From Planctomycetota bacterium (lineage in GTDB: Bacteria; Planctomycetota; Phycisphaerae; UBA1845), in contig JAJRWX010000038.1 in the NCBI GenBank assembly GCA_024276605.1, positions 1-35,385 on the forward strand: DNA of 35,385 nucleotides, read 5' to 3'. Below are positions 8,311-16,361 of this stretch, piece by piece (the stretch's first letter is position 1; each line of letters opens with the position of its first letter). A program made the translations under genes and the position numbers. A model generated the notes under the pieces. That model was not told the DNA's origin. It saw only the letters and a list, made by a program, of their open reading frames with translations, and made no database searches.

Positions 8311-9381
8311 CTAATTGTTCAGTATCACGCCGCGCAGTGGCGCTCGAATCGTGCCGGCAATGTCTAATATCCCACCTGTCGAGTAGGTTCCCGGCTGAAG
8401 TAGCCAGAGCGTTCCCCAGATCGACATAGCCGCATAGCCTTCCGTGAATGTATTGAAGGGCCTGATGAACGTGCCGGACTCGCCGCCGCTGTAGGTCACG
8501 TCCGCGAACACCCAATCAGTTTCCGGGTACAGGAACGACATCACGCGTTCATCCCATTGGCTCAAGTGCGTGCGCTGCCCGATTGTCGTTGTGGGGCATT
8601 GCACGATCGACGAGTCAACGCATGACGTATCGTATGGCGGGATCACTGTGATTGTGGGGCAGGATGTCTGTCCGACGGGCGGTGGTCCACATCCACCACA
8701 CCTTGGATCGCACCCGCAGTTGTCAAAAGAGCATAATCCATAGTGCATCACTGAATCGAAATCGTAAGGGCCGTACTCGCCGCCGCTGCTTCGAACATTG
8801 AATTGAGGGTTGCAGGTGTCGCCGCTGCAACAGGTTTGACATATGTTCTCCCAGTTAATCTGGACGAAGGTGCCGCGATCCGTCCTTGACTGTTCATGCC
8901 AATAGGCAAGTGCGTGACCCAGCTCATGGGCAATGATCCACATGTTGGTCCAACTGGCGATCCATATATCGTGGCGACCGCCGGCCATACCGATGCCCTC
9001 GGATGCGTTGAACGTGGCGTTCTGGATGTAAATGAAGTTGGACTCTCCCGCGCGAGGTATGAAATTGACATTGACGACCGCCTCCCATTCGGCCATCGTA
9101 TTGATCATGGTGGTCTGGTTGGCTGCGGTGACGTTCGCGTCAAACTCGAACGGCACAATACCGCCCGGCCAAAAAATCGTACCATAACCCGCTCTGACGC
9201 CTTCCATTTCATAGAAGTTTTCAGGAACAACAATGTCCCCCTCGATCATCATGTAGCCAACAGGGATGCTCTCGACCGGTGCGTAAATGTCGTAGGCGTT
9301 GAGCGGTTCCTGAGCTTCTTGTCCCAAAGCGCCGTTGCTTACGAGCATCCCCATGGCTAAAAGAAACATCTTTGTTTTCAT
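8311..9381 (-). CDS. Secreted astacin-family (M12A) metallopeptidase with C-terminal beta-helix-like module
   Basis: The protein has 356 residues. The start ATG has GGAGA about nine bases upstream. The signal peptide (MKTKMFLLAMGMLVSNGALG) is followed by a short prodomain and a catalytic domain. Its zinc motif HELGHALAYWHEQSRTDRG (from residue 152) matches the astacin signature HExxHxxGFxHExxRxDR except for Ala-Tyr in place of Gly-Phe. The Met-turn is SVMHYG. A Cys-rich loop (CSFDNCGCDPRCGGCG) follows, unusual for astacins. The C-terminal 65 residues (WVFADVTYSGGESGTF, RPFNTFTEGYAAM, LLQPGTYSTGGILDI) share the PFNT-x-x-EG, G-x-YS and ILxI framework seen in the two downstream peptidases. It is an exported endopeptidase with unknown substrate. 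Confidence 0.92.
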   Translation of the reverse strand: MKTKMFLLAMGMLVSNGALGQEAQEPLNAYDIYAPVESIPVGYMMIEGDIVVPENFYEMEGVRAGYGTIFWPGGIVPFEFDANVTAANQTTMINTMAEWEAVVNVNFIPRAGESNFIYIQNATFNASEGIGMAGGRHDIWIASWTNMWIIAHELGHALAYWHEQSRTDRGTFVQINWENICQTCCSGDTCNPQFNVRSSGGEYGPYDFDSVMHYGLCSFDNCGCDPRCGGCGPPPVGQTSCPTITVIPPYDTSCVDSSIVQCPTTTIGQRTHLSQWDERVMSFLYPETDWVFADVTYSGGESGTFIRPFNTFTEGYAAMSIWGTLWLLQPGTYSTGGILDIAGTIRAPLRGVILNN

Positions 9382-9456
9382 GGCTAATTCTCCGATGGCT
9401 ATCGAAAAGCTCCCGAGTACGGCTTTTGGATCGCGACCTCGGGCGCATTGTCTTCC

Positions 9457-12141
9457 CTATTGCAGGCTCACAAGAACCAGGACGAGTCCTTTATCCTTCT
9501 CTAGCTTGGTCATAGCCTTGCCGATCATGGCACCGTGGGCTTTGCTGAAATCAGAGACCTTCATCGCGTGGCCTAGTGTTCCGGAGGTTGTCAGAAGGTC
9601 GCCGGGCTGGATCGGTCCATTCGAGGTATCGCACATGGTCCACACCCGACCGGTGAGGGCGATGGGGTGTTTCCCGTCTGCCATCGATCCCTGCTGGCTC
9701 ATAATCATGCCCGGTCTAACACCACCGGCACCGCTTACGATGCCTGCCACCTTCCGATCGTAGGGTTCGCGTGCCATGGTCAGCTTGCCGGGGTGATCGG
9801 GGTCGATCGACACAACCATGCCCGGTTGGACCTCAGCGTTCTCCGCAGAAACGTCGAATTGTTCAGAGAGATCAGCACCACCGGTGATCTCCAGGACGGA
9901 TACTCTGGTCCAACCGTCTTGGTCGACGGTGAAGACTCTCCTTCCGGTGACTTCGTTGTGTGCCACGATAAACTCGCCGACGGCGTTGTTTTTCGACAGC
10001 CAGAGAACCTCGCCGGTGCCGTCGTTCTTGGCATGCATGGTTGCGTAGGTACCCACACTGGTTAAGTAGGCGGCCATGCCGGCATTGATTTGTGTGTTAT
10101 GCACTTGAAGGGTTGCGTCGCTGCGTCCGGCTCCCGCACTCTCGGCGTATAGGGCGGTACCGTCTGAACTGGTGTTGATAAAGTGCCCGCCATACCCGCT
10201 CGTACTGTTCGATTCACCGCGCACACCATAGTTGACAGCGTTTCCAGTGGTCTTGCCGAAGACGCCGGTACCTGCGCCGCTGTAATGTCCGTATACGCCT
10301 TCGCAGCCGGTAGAACTGCAGGTTCCTTCTATACCTGTGCCTGTGCCGGTGCCGTAGACGCCGGCAGCGGTCGGGCAGTTGGTAATGCCGAACATGCCGT
10401 GGGCACCGCCGCCCGTCCCATAGGTGGCCTCTCCAACCACGGCTGCACCGATGGCATTGGGGGTTTCGGCCTTGATTCCGTACAAGCTACTGGCAACCAG
10501 TCCGAGTGTTGCGTTTGCCATAGAGGTGTCACCTACGGTCAAGTTGCCCTGGAGCCAGGTGTCACCCATGACGTGTAGACGGTCCGCTGGATTGTTGGTG
10601 CCGATGCCGACGTTGCCGCCGCCGCTTACGATAGTGACGTTGCCAGTCGAATCGTTGTTCAGGTTCAGTGTGGCATCACCAAGCAAACTGTATGCGTTGA
10701 TCTTGCTGCCGTCGATCTCGGTATGCAAGTACATCGGAAAGGGAGTTGATGCAGTCTTCCTCGTCACGCGTATGCCCGGCCCCGTTTCATTGAGGCCTTT
10801 GTACACACGCAACGTTCCCGCTGAATTGATCGCGTTTGCGTTCGTATCTCCCGTGACATATAGCGGATAGGTTGGATTCGTGGTCCCTATGCCGACGTTG
10901 CCGGCATTGTAGTAAATATCGCTTCCGGCTGACGACCAGAGGCTTGTTCCACCGCTTGTAGCCGCAGTGGTCTGAAGCGTGCCATCCGGGAACATGATTC
11001 CGTCGATGCTTGCCGCGCCGCCGATGTGCAACTTGGCTTGCGGGTTGAGTTCCCCGATCCCGACGTTGCCATCGAAGTAGCTTTTTCCACCCACGAAGTA
11101 CCCGGCATATCCGTTCGGGCTGTTGGTCCGTCCGAACACGCCATAGTTGATGCCCGATGTGGCACTAGCAATGCCGTACGCGCCCCGACCATTGGTGCTC
11201 CAACTCTGGCCATAAACGCCGTAGTTGATTCCAGTCCCGGCACTGGCGTTGCCGTACACGGCCCGGCCACTCGTGCTGTAGCTTCGACCAAACACACCAT
11301 AAGTCGTACCCGATGAGGCAGTGGCCATGCCGGTCAAGCCGCGACCGCTGGTGCTGACGCTATGGCCATAGACGCCATAGACGGCCCCTGTAGTGGCGGT
11401 GTTTTCGCCAGAGATGGCTCGCACTCCGTTGCTGACGACTTGGAATGCATGGATCGGTGTAGTTGTTCCCACGCCAACGTTACCGGCGGCGCCGATGACC
11501 ATCCGAGGTGCACCATTCGTAAAAAACCGGTGGGTATCGGTGGTGCTCAAGTAGTCGTACACCGGATCTTCGCTCGTACCTTCTTTGAATTCGATCGTGT
11601 CGCTCGTCAGGTTGATGCCGTGGTTCTTGTCGTCGAATACGATCAACCCACCTTTCTCCATCCAGACCTTTCCCGTGTTGTCCACGCGAACCGCGTTAGT
11701 CGGACTGCCGTCCGGAGCGTCCAGCGAGTTTCCGTCTACACCGATGGTTTTCAACGCCACCGACGCATACGGTGCAGACGTCAACGCGTGACGCGGTGAA
11801 AGCGCAATCGGCGCGGCGTCGCCGGGGCACTGTACGTTGACCTGCAGGAACCGCTGGTCACCCTTAAACGCGTTGGCACCAAAGTTGAGCTGGACGCTAA
11901 ATAAACCGTTGTTCACCGGCAAGCCCGGAACCGACTGGGTGGTAGTCTGCGGTATCCCACCGCTTGGCACTTTGAACAGGTCAAACGTGAAGTCGCATAC
12001 CTCGCTGACCGGCACGGCGCCGCGTTTAAGTTGCCCCTGATACGTGAATGTCGTATCAACAGCTACCTGTCCAAAACCCCGCACCGCCGGTAAGGCGACG
12101 ATCGCCGCGGTGAGTAAGATCAATCCTGTTAATGGCTTCAT
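9457..12141 (-). CDS. Large secreted repeat protein with GNVGIGT (tail-fibre-like) motifs
   Basis: The protein has 894 residues; the ATG at 12141 has CGGAGGA six bases upstream. The signal peptide is followed by an FTYQGQLKRGAVPVSE N-terminal domain typical of planctomycete and delta-proteobacterial surface proteins. The middle part repeats GNVGIGTTNP-type phrases (three or more) and two blocks of YGVYG / YGVFG units with a period near 32 residues. A final beta-rich domain (ADLSEQFDVS, VQPGMVVSI, KVAGIVSGAGG, GRVWTMCDTSNGPIQPGDLL) is often found where such proteins end in phage-fibre-like architectures. It is probably an elongated trimeric surface fibre or appendage. Its neighbours are also exported proteins. 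Confidence 0.85.
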   Translation of the reverse strand: MKPLTGLILLTAAIVALPAVRGFGQVAVDTTFTYQGQLKRGAVPVSEVCDFTFDLFKVPSGGIPQTTTQSVPGLPVNNGLFSVQLNFGANAFKGDQRFLQVNVQCPGDAAPIALSPRHALTSAPYASVALKTIGVDGNSLDAPDGSPTNAVRVDNTGKVWMEKGGLIVFDDKNHGINLTSDTIEFKEGTSEDPVYDYLSTTDTHRFFTNGAPRMVIGAAGNVGVGTTTPIHAFQVVSNGVRAISGENTATTGAVYGVYGHSVSTSGRGLTGMATASSGTTYGVFGRSYSTSGRAVYGNASAGTGINYGVYGQSWSTNGRGAYGIASATSGINYGVFGRTNSPNGYAGYFVGGKSYFDGNVGIGELNPQAKLHIGGAASIDGIMFPDGTLQTTAATSGGTSLWSSAGSDIYYNAGNVGIGTTNPTYPLYVTGDTNANAINSAGTLRVYKGLNETGPGIRVTRKTASTPFPMYLHTEIDGSKINAYSLLGDATLNLNNDSTGNVTIVSGGGNVGIGTNNPADRLHVMGDTWLQGNLTVGDTSMANATLGLVASSLYGIKAETPNAIGAAVVGEATYGTGGGAHGMFGITNCPTAAGVYGTGTGTGIEGTCSSTGCEGVYGHYSGAGTGVFGKTTGNAVNYGVRGESNSTSGYGGHFINTSSDGTALYAESAGAGRSDATLQVHNTQINAGMAAYLTSVGTYATMHAKNDGTGEVLWLSKNNAVGEFIVAHNEVTGRRVFTVDQDGWTRVSVLEITGGADLSEQFDVSAENAEVQPGMVVSIDPDHPGKLTMAREPYDRKVAGIVSGAGGVRPGMIMSQQGSMADGKHPIALTGRVWTMCDTSNGPIQPGDLLTTSGTLGHAMKVSDFSKAHGAMIGKAMTKLEKDKGLVLVLVSLQ

Positions 12142-12201
12142 GGTTGTTCCTCCGAACTGCATTTCTAAACTCCTACATTTGCTCGGACATGCGTCCGACC
12201 T

Positions 12202-12633
12202 CTATGGCCCCGAATAGGCGACCTGGATCGCGGCGAAATCCGCAAGGTCTACATTTCCACTACGGTTTACGTCGAAGACGCGACACTGGACGGCTGTTGG
12301 TCCTCCATCGGGGCCTAAGGAACACGCGTAGAACTCGGCGTAATCCACGAGATTAACGATGCCGTCTTCGTTAGCATCACCGGGAGGTACGGGAAACCAG
12401 AATGCTGCGGACATTTGATAGTCACCGCCCGTCGACACGCCTGCATCCGGCTGACCGATCGTGCTGCTCAGTTCGTACATGCCACCAACAGCTTGCATCA
12501 CACCACCGCCATCAATCGTGAACCGGTTGATGTTCAACGCCGGTTCCCCGCTGGCCTGTGTGCCCACGATGATGATGACTGTAGTGATGACCAACCAGTT
12601 CACCGTTTCTCGCCTTTTCATTATGAATCGCAC
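12202..12633 (-). CDS. Small exported protein with paired dockerin-like repeats
   Basis: The protein has 143 residues. The start is taken as the GTG at 12633 because a strong GGGAGG lies seven bases before it; the internal ATG at 12621 would be 19 bases away. A signal/TM segment (NWLVITTVIIIVGTQASG) is followed by the phrase FTIDGGG...YELSSTIGQPDAG, common in planctomycete exported proteins. The C-terminal pair of Ca-binding loops, GDANEDGIVNLVDYAEF and FDVNRSGNVDLADFAAIQ, resembles type I dockerin repeats. Such repeats in planctomycetes occur without cellulosomes and may serve in attachment or sorting. The product is otherwise uncharacterised. Confidence 0.85.
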   Translation of the reverse strand: MRFIMKRRETVNWLVITTVIIIVGTQASGEPALNINRFTIDGGGVMQAVGGMYELSSTIGQPDAGVSTGGDYQMSAAFWFPVPPGDANEDGIVNLVDYAEFYACSLGPDGGPTAVQCRVFDVNRSGNVDLADFAAIQVAYSGP

Positions 12634-12640
12634 TTTTCTA

Positions 12641-12646
12641 CCTCCC
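12641..12646 (-). promoter_or_regulatory. Ribosome binding site that selects the GTG start at 12633
   Basis: On the minus strand GGGAGG is followed by seven bases and then GTG. The first in-frame ATG is 12 bases further on, too far for this site. Confidence 0.7.
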
Positions 12647-13045
12647 AAGCGTGTCATCCAACTGTGTTACTCCACGCGGCGTTCTGATTAACGGTCGGTA
12701 CTGATGCCGAAGCGGATGTCCACAATAGGTAGCGCCGGCCCAACGGCGTATGGACGCTTCGGGTGAGAATTGTCGAACTTTTTTCCCAAGGGTTTGTTGC
12801 CTCCGGCAGCGGTGTGTATGCCGGGTAGGTTTGTTTACCACCATAGAGGGTGTGACATGCAATTCCTTCATCAAACGCCCTATAACGCGCATGTCTTGAT
12901 GGGGAACGATCTTTTGCACTACAATGAGTACCGTATGTTTAGCTGATGTCAGGTGGGTGGATCGTCATATAAAAAGACGTATAAGTTGCGTCACTTCCAT
13001 ACCCGGTATCGTTGCACATATCGTTGCACATAAGGGAGATGCACC
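12647..13045. other. Divergent intergenic region between two dockerin-protein genes
   Basis: No gene is visible. It must hold divergent promoters, but no convincing -35/-10 pair stands out. A perfect 12-bp tandem duplication (TATCGTTGCACA twice) occupies 13007-13030, directly before the ribosome binding site (GGGAGA) of the gene at 13046. Confidence 0.6.
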
Positions 13046-16000
13046 ATGAATAGGTGCCTTAGAGAAGTGCAGTGGTCGTCGGTCGGTTCCGTGCGAAGAC
13101 GTCCACGTTTGTTTACGATCGGTGTCTTGTGTGTCTTGGGGGGACTGATCACACCGAACACCAGTCGTGCTACGGACTACTTCTGGCAAAATGCAGCTGG
13201 TGGGGATTTTACAGACAAGTACAACTGGTCGCCGAATACCAGTTATCCGAGTACTTCGTCCGATGTAGCGTTCTTTACGATTCCTGGAACCTACGACGTT
13301 GGTTTTACCTTTGACAAGACGAACCTACGGCTTGAGGTCAGTGCGGGAAACGTGACGTTATCTTTTTCCGGGGCGACCTATCTCCTCCTACCCGGCACCG
13401 GTCGGCTTGCACCGCCGGCAGTTGTGGTCGGTACAACCTCGGGATCCAATGCAACGCTCGATACGAATGGAACCGTAGACGCGCAGGGTTTCGTACGCAT
13501 CGGACGAGACAGCGGTAGTGTGGGGGAGATCATGGCCAGTAGGCCATGGTACGTAGCAAAAAGCGTTCTCGTTGGCCAGAGCGGTCAGGGAACACTTCAA
13601 CTTGCCAGTGCGGGTCGTGTCACCGCCACGACCCTCTATGCCGGGTACAATCCAGGCGCGCTAGGCATGTTGCGCATCGACAGCCCAACTGGTGGGTTGC
13701 CGACAGTTTCGCTGACTAATGAGCTGATCATTGGTCGAGCCGGGCAGGGCGATATGACGCTCGATCGTTTTGCAGAGGTTGTTAACGACGGCGCCGGGTT
13801 CGTAGCTGAGTTACCCGGCTCGACAGGTACCGTGTTGATTGGGGTTCAGATCTGGGCCTTTGCCGTGCAGCCAACTTGGACGAACCAGAACGCACTTTAT
13901 GTCGGTGGCAACGAGACCAACCCCGGCGGAAGCGCATCGGTTACCGTCGACCTGAACGGCGTGCTCAACATTGGCACGGATATGAAATTGTGGCCCGGCG
14001 CGACGGTCACGGTCGTTGGTTCCGATATTGACAGTTTGGTTCGGCGCGATGGTTTACTCAGCGTGGGTGGTACGGTTGTGCTGGAGCCGACGTCTTCGCT
14101 TATCATCGACGGTGGGACTGTAGAAGTCGGTAATCTCAGTTCCACCACACAGACGGTTCAGTGGAACGCAGGCACTCTCACAATTACGAACGGGAATCTG
14201 CAAATCGATAACGGAACACCGCTAGGGGCGAACCTGCAGTTGAACAGTAGTAAGATCGGTACGGTCTCCGGTACCGTCGAGGTCGGTCCGATGATCGGTG
14301 GAAGTATGGTGATGCTCTTCGGCGCGAACCTATCGAGTGGTGCCGGTATCATCGGTAGCACCGCACCGGGGTCGATTCTGGCGAGTGCCGTGATGGCTAG
14401 CCCGGGTACAACATGGACGATAACCGGAGATATCCACGTGCGCGGGTTGAGTGGGGCCGATCTATTGGTCTCCGACGGGGCGGTCTTAACTAACTATAAC
14501 GCGTTCCTGGCTTCACTACCCGGAACGACGGCCAACGTCGACGTGCTCGACGTTGATACGCAGTGGATTCTCACCAGGAGTGCCTACCTTGGCGGCGACG
14601 GGGTGAACGATGGTGGGACCGGAACGCTCGACGTGCGTAATGGGGCGACGATGGCTGTGGATAGCATACTACGCGTGTGGGATAACTTCGTACTCACCAT
14701 TGATGGTGGCAACGTGTTGGCATCCACCGTCGATATAAGCGGTACCGTCAACGTTTTATCCGGTACATTGGACGTTCAAGGTAGTACGCTTCGCGTGCAA
14801 GGCAGTACGCTTCACGTGCATGGCAGTGGGGTGCTGAACGGTCAGATCGTCGGTGATCAGAACACGCAGGTGACCATAGAAGGCTTGAACGCGACCTGGA
14901 ACCTTCCCGGCACTGTCGTGAATGGTTCGAATCAGACAGGACCGGGGCACATCGGGACGCTCAGCCTTCTTGGCGGGACGATCAATGCTGATGTAATCGA
15001 TCTAGGTGCGACAACGTTTGTGGGTTTTGGTACGCTCTTTGGTGACGTCATATCAGGTGGGGTCATCACTGCGACCGGCCCGTTGACGCTAGGGGATCCG
15101 AATAGTTTTAAAGGTGCACAACTTGAGGGTGGGTTGGAAGTCGGCTTGCACACGGTGACGATCCATAAGTCCGGCTTCTTTAATGTCGGTGTCTTCACGA
15201 CCATCGACGGTGGAACGCTGAATGTGCCCAATGGTGTGGCTGTCCCGGTTGGGAATAGTCTGATCGTTTATGGCACGATCAACGGAAGAATGGCGGCCCA
15301 GTCCGGCTCACTGATGATGGCTACGGGCGATTTAACGCTCGGGGACGTATCGTCACCAGCTGGTTTCTTCAGCGACGGTGAGCTATTTACCGGAAGCTAC
15401 ACTGTGACCATTCACGATACCAACGAAGCCGTTCTTGGTTCGCTGACCTTACTCGGCGAAGGTGGCGTTCCTGGTTCGCTTGTGGCGGACAACGGTGCGG
15501 TAGTGGAGTTCGGTAAAAATGTCACGGGGTATGGTGTCATTAGCACGCCGGATGATCCTACCCGGCCACTGATTAACAACGGTGCCATTCTCGGAGACTC
15601 ACCGACCGAACCGATTGAGCTAACCGGTTACGTTAAGGGTGTCGGCACGATGGACAACGTCGTCATCACGGGAACCGATGCCCCTGGTTTCAGTCCCGCC
15701 TCCGTATACCGTGGCAACATGACTTACGGCGGCAAACTTATCATCGAAGTCGCAGGGTTGAGTCCTGGTAGTGGGCATGATCGGATCAACCACAGTGGTG
15801 TAGCCGTCTTGGGTGGGACGCTGCAGGTCGAGTTGATCGACGGTTACGTACCTCAGGTGGGGGATCGGATTGTGGCGATGACCTTCGCATCAAAGACCGG
15901 CGCATTCACTAAGCTCACCGCCCCCGGCGGCTGCGGTGATCCTGCGTTCCAGATCGAATATAACAACCAAGACGTCACGCTGGTGGTGGTCGACACGTTG

Positions 16001-16180
16001 CCGGGTGACATAAACGTCGACGGTCGCGTGGACCTCCTCGACTATGCGCCCTTTGCCGGTTGCATCACCGGCCCTGCAGGAAGCGTTGCGATCGAGTGCC
16101 AGTGCCACGACATCGACAGAAATGGCACCATCGATCTACGGGATTTCGGCGCCATACAAACGGCTTTCGCGAGTCCTTGA
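13046..16180 (+). CDS. Large secreted beta-strand repeat protein with C-terminal dockerin-like repeats
   Basis: The protein has 1044 residues. The ATG is preceded by GGGAGA. An N-terminal hydrophobic segment (LFTIGVLCVLGGLI) acts as a signal. The mature protein begins DYFWQNAAGGDFTDKYNW, the usual opening of planctomycete autotransporter-like or polymorphic-repeat proteins. About 850 residues of Gly/Thr/Val-rich beta repeats follow (phrases such as VLVGQSGQGTLQLASAG and LIIGRAGQGDMTL). The end has a globular piece and two dockerin-like Ca loops: GDINVDGRVDLLDYAPFAG and HDIDRNGTIDLRDFGAIQTA. No outer-membrane barrel or PEP-CTERM anchor is seen. It is probably a surface or matrix protein. Its dockerin pair is close in pattern to that of the divergent small protein at 12202-12633. 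Confidence 0.87.
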   Translation: MNRCLREVQWSSVGSVRRRPRLFTIGVLCVLGGLITPNTSRATDYFWQNAAGGDFTDKYNWSPNTSYPSTSSDVAFFTIPGTYDVGFTFDKTNLRLEVSAGNVTLSFSGATYLLLPGTGRLAPPAVVVGTTSGSNATLDTNGTVDAQGFVRIGRDSGSVGEIMASRPWYVAKSVLVGQSGQGTLQLASAGRVTATTLYAGYNPGALGMLRIDSPTGGLPTVSLTNELIIGRAGQGDMTLDRFAEVVNDGAGFVAELPGSTGTVLIGVQIWAFAVQPTWTNQNALYVGGNETNPGGSASVTVDLNGVLNIGTDMKLWPGATVTVVGSDIDSLVRRDGLLSVGGTVVLEPTSSLIIDGGTVEVGNLSSTTQTVQWNAGTLTITNGNLQIDNGTPLGANLQLNSSKIGTVSGTVEVGPMIGGSMVMLFGANLSSGAGIIGSTAPGSILASAVMASPGTTWTITGDIHVRGLSGADLLVSDGAVLTNYNAFLASLPGTTANVDVLDVDTQWILTRSAYLGGDGVNDGGTGTLDVRNGATMAVDSILRVWDNFVLTIDGGNVLASTVDISGTVNVLSGTLDVQGSTLRVQGSTLHVHGSGVLNGQIVGDQNTQVTIEGLNATWNLPGTVVNGSNQTGPGHIGTLSLLGGTINADVIDLGATTFVGFGTLFGDVISGGVITATGPLTLGDPNSFKGAQLEGGLEVGLHTVTIHKSGFFNVGVFTTIDGGTLNVPNGVAVPVGNSLIVYGTINGRMAAQSGSLMMATGDLTLGDVSSPAGFFSDGELFTGSYTVTIHDTNEAVLGSLTLLGEGGVPGSLVADNGAVVEFGKNVTGYGVISTPDDPTRPLINNGAILGDSPTEPIELTGYVKGVGTMDNVVITGTDAPGFSPASVYRGNMTYGGKLIIEVAGLSPGSGHDRINHSGVAVLGGTLQVELIDGYVPQVGDRIVAMTFASKTGAFTKLTAPGGCGDPAFQIEYNNQDVTLVVVDTLPGDINVDGRVDLLDYAPFAGCITGPAGSVAIECQCHDIDRNGTIDLRDFGAIQTAFASP
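14773..14835 (+). repeat. Three 21-bp tandem repeats within the coding sequence
   Basis: Units start at 14773, 14794 and 14815, the middle one reading GTGCAAGGCAGTACGCTTCAC. They encode the heptads VQGSTLR, VQGSTLH and VHGSGVL. The first two units are nearly identical and the third is diverged, pointing to recent slippage that extended the beta repeat. Confidence 0.7.
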
Positions 16181-16292
16181 GGGCATGAAGTCGGCACTTC
16201 CGGGCAACCATTGAGGCCATAGGGCCGTTTCTCCCGTTTCATGGCCGGTGTACGGTGTCATAGACATGTCCTTGAGCATCACGTCCCCTACC

Positions 16293-16333
16293 AAAAAGAA
16301 AGGGGCGACTGCAACAGAATCTGCAGCCGCCCC
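16293..16333 (-). terminator. Rho-independent terminator of the polyproline lipoprotein gene
   Basis: On the minus strand the arms are GGGGCGGCTGCA and TGCAGTCGCCCC (12 pairs, one G-U) around an eight-base loop, followed by TTTCTTTTT. It lies 28 bases past the stop of the gene ending at 16362. Confidence 0.9.
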
Positions 16334-16361
16334 ATATAGAACAATGCCTTACTGGTGTTCG

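Noticed and set aside
13007-13030. Start of a CRISPR array from the 12-bp duplication
   Set aside because: Only two adjoining 12-bp units with no spacer; a simple tandem duplication.
16302-16333. Terminator for the plus-strand gene ending at 16180
   Set aside because: The T-rich run is on the minus-strand side only and the hairpin is 120 bp from that gene's stop, so it belongs to the minus-strand lipoprotein gene.
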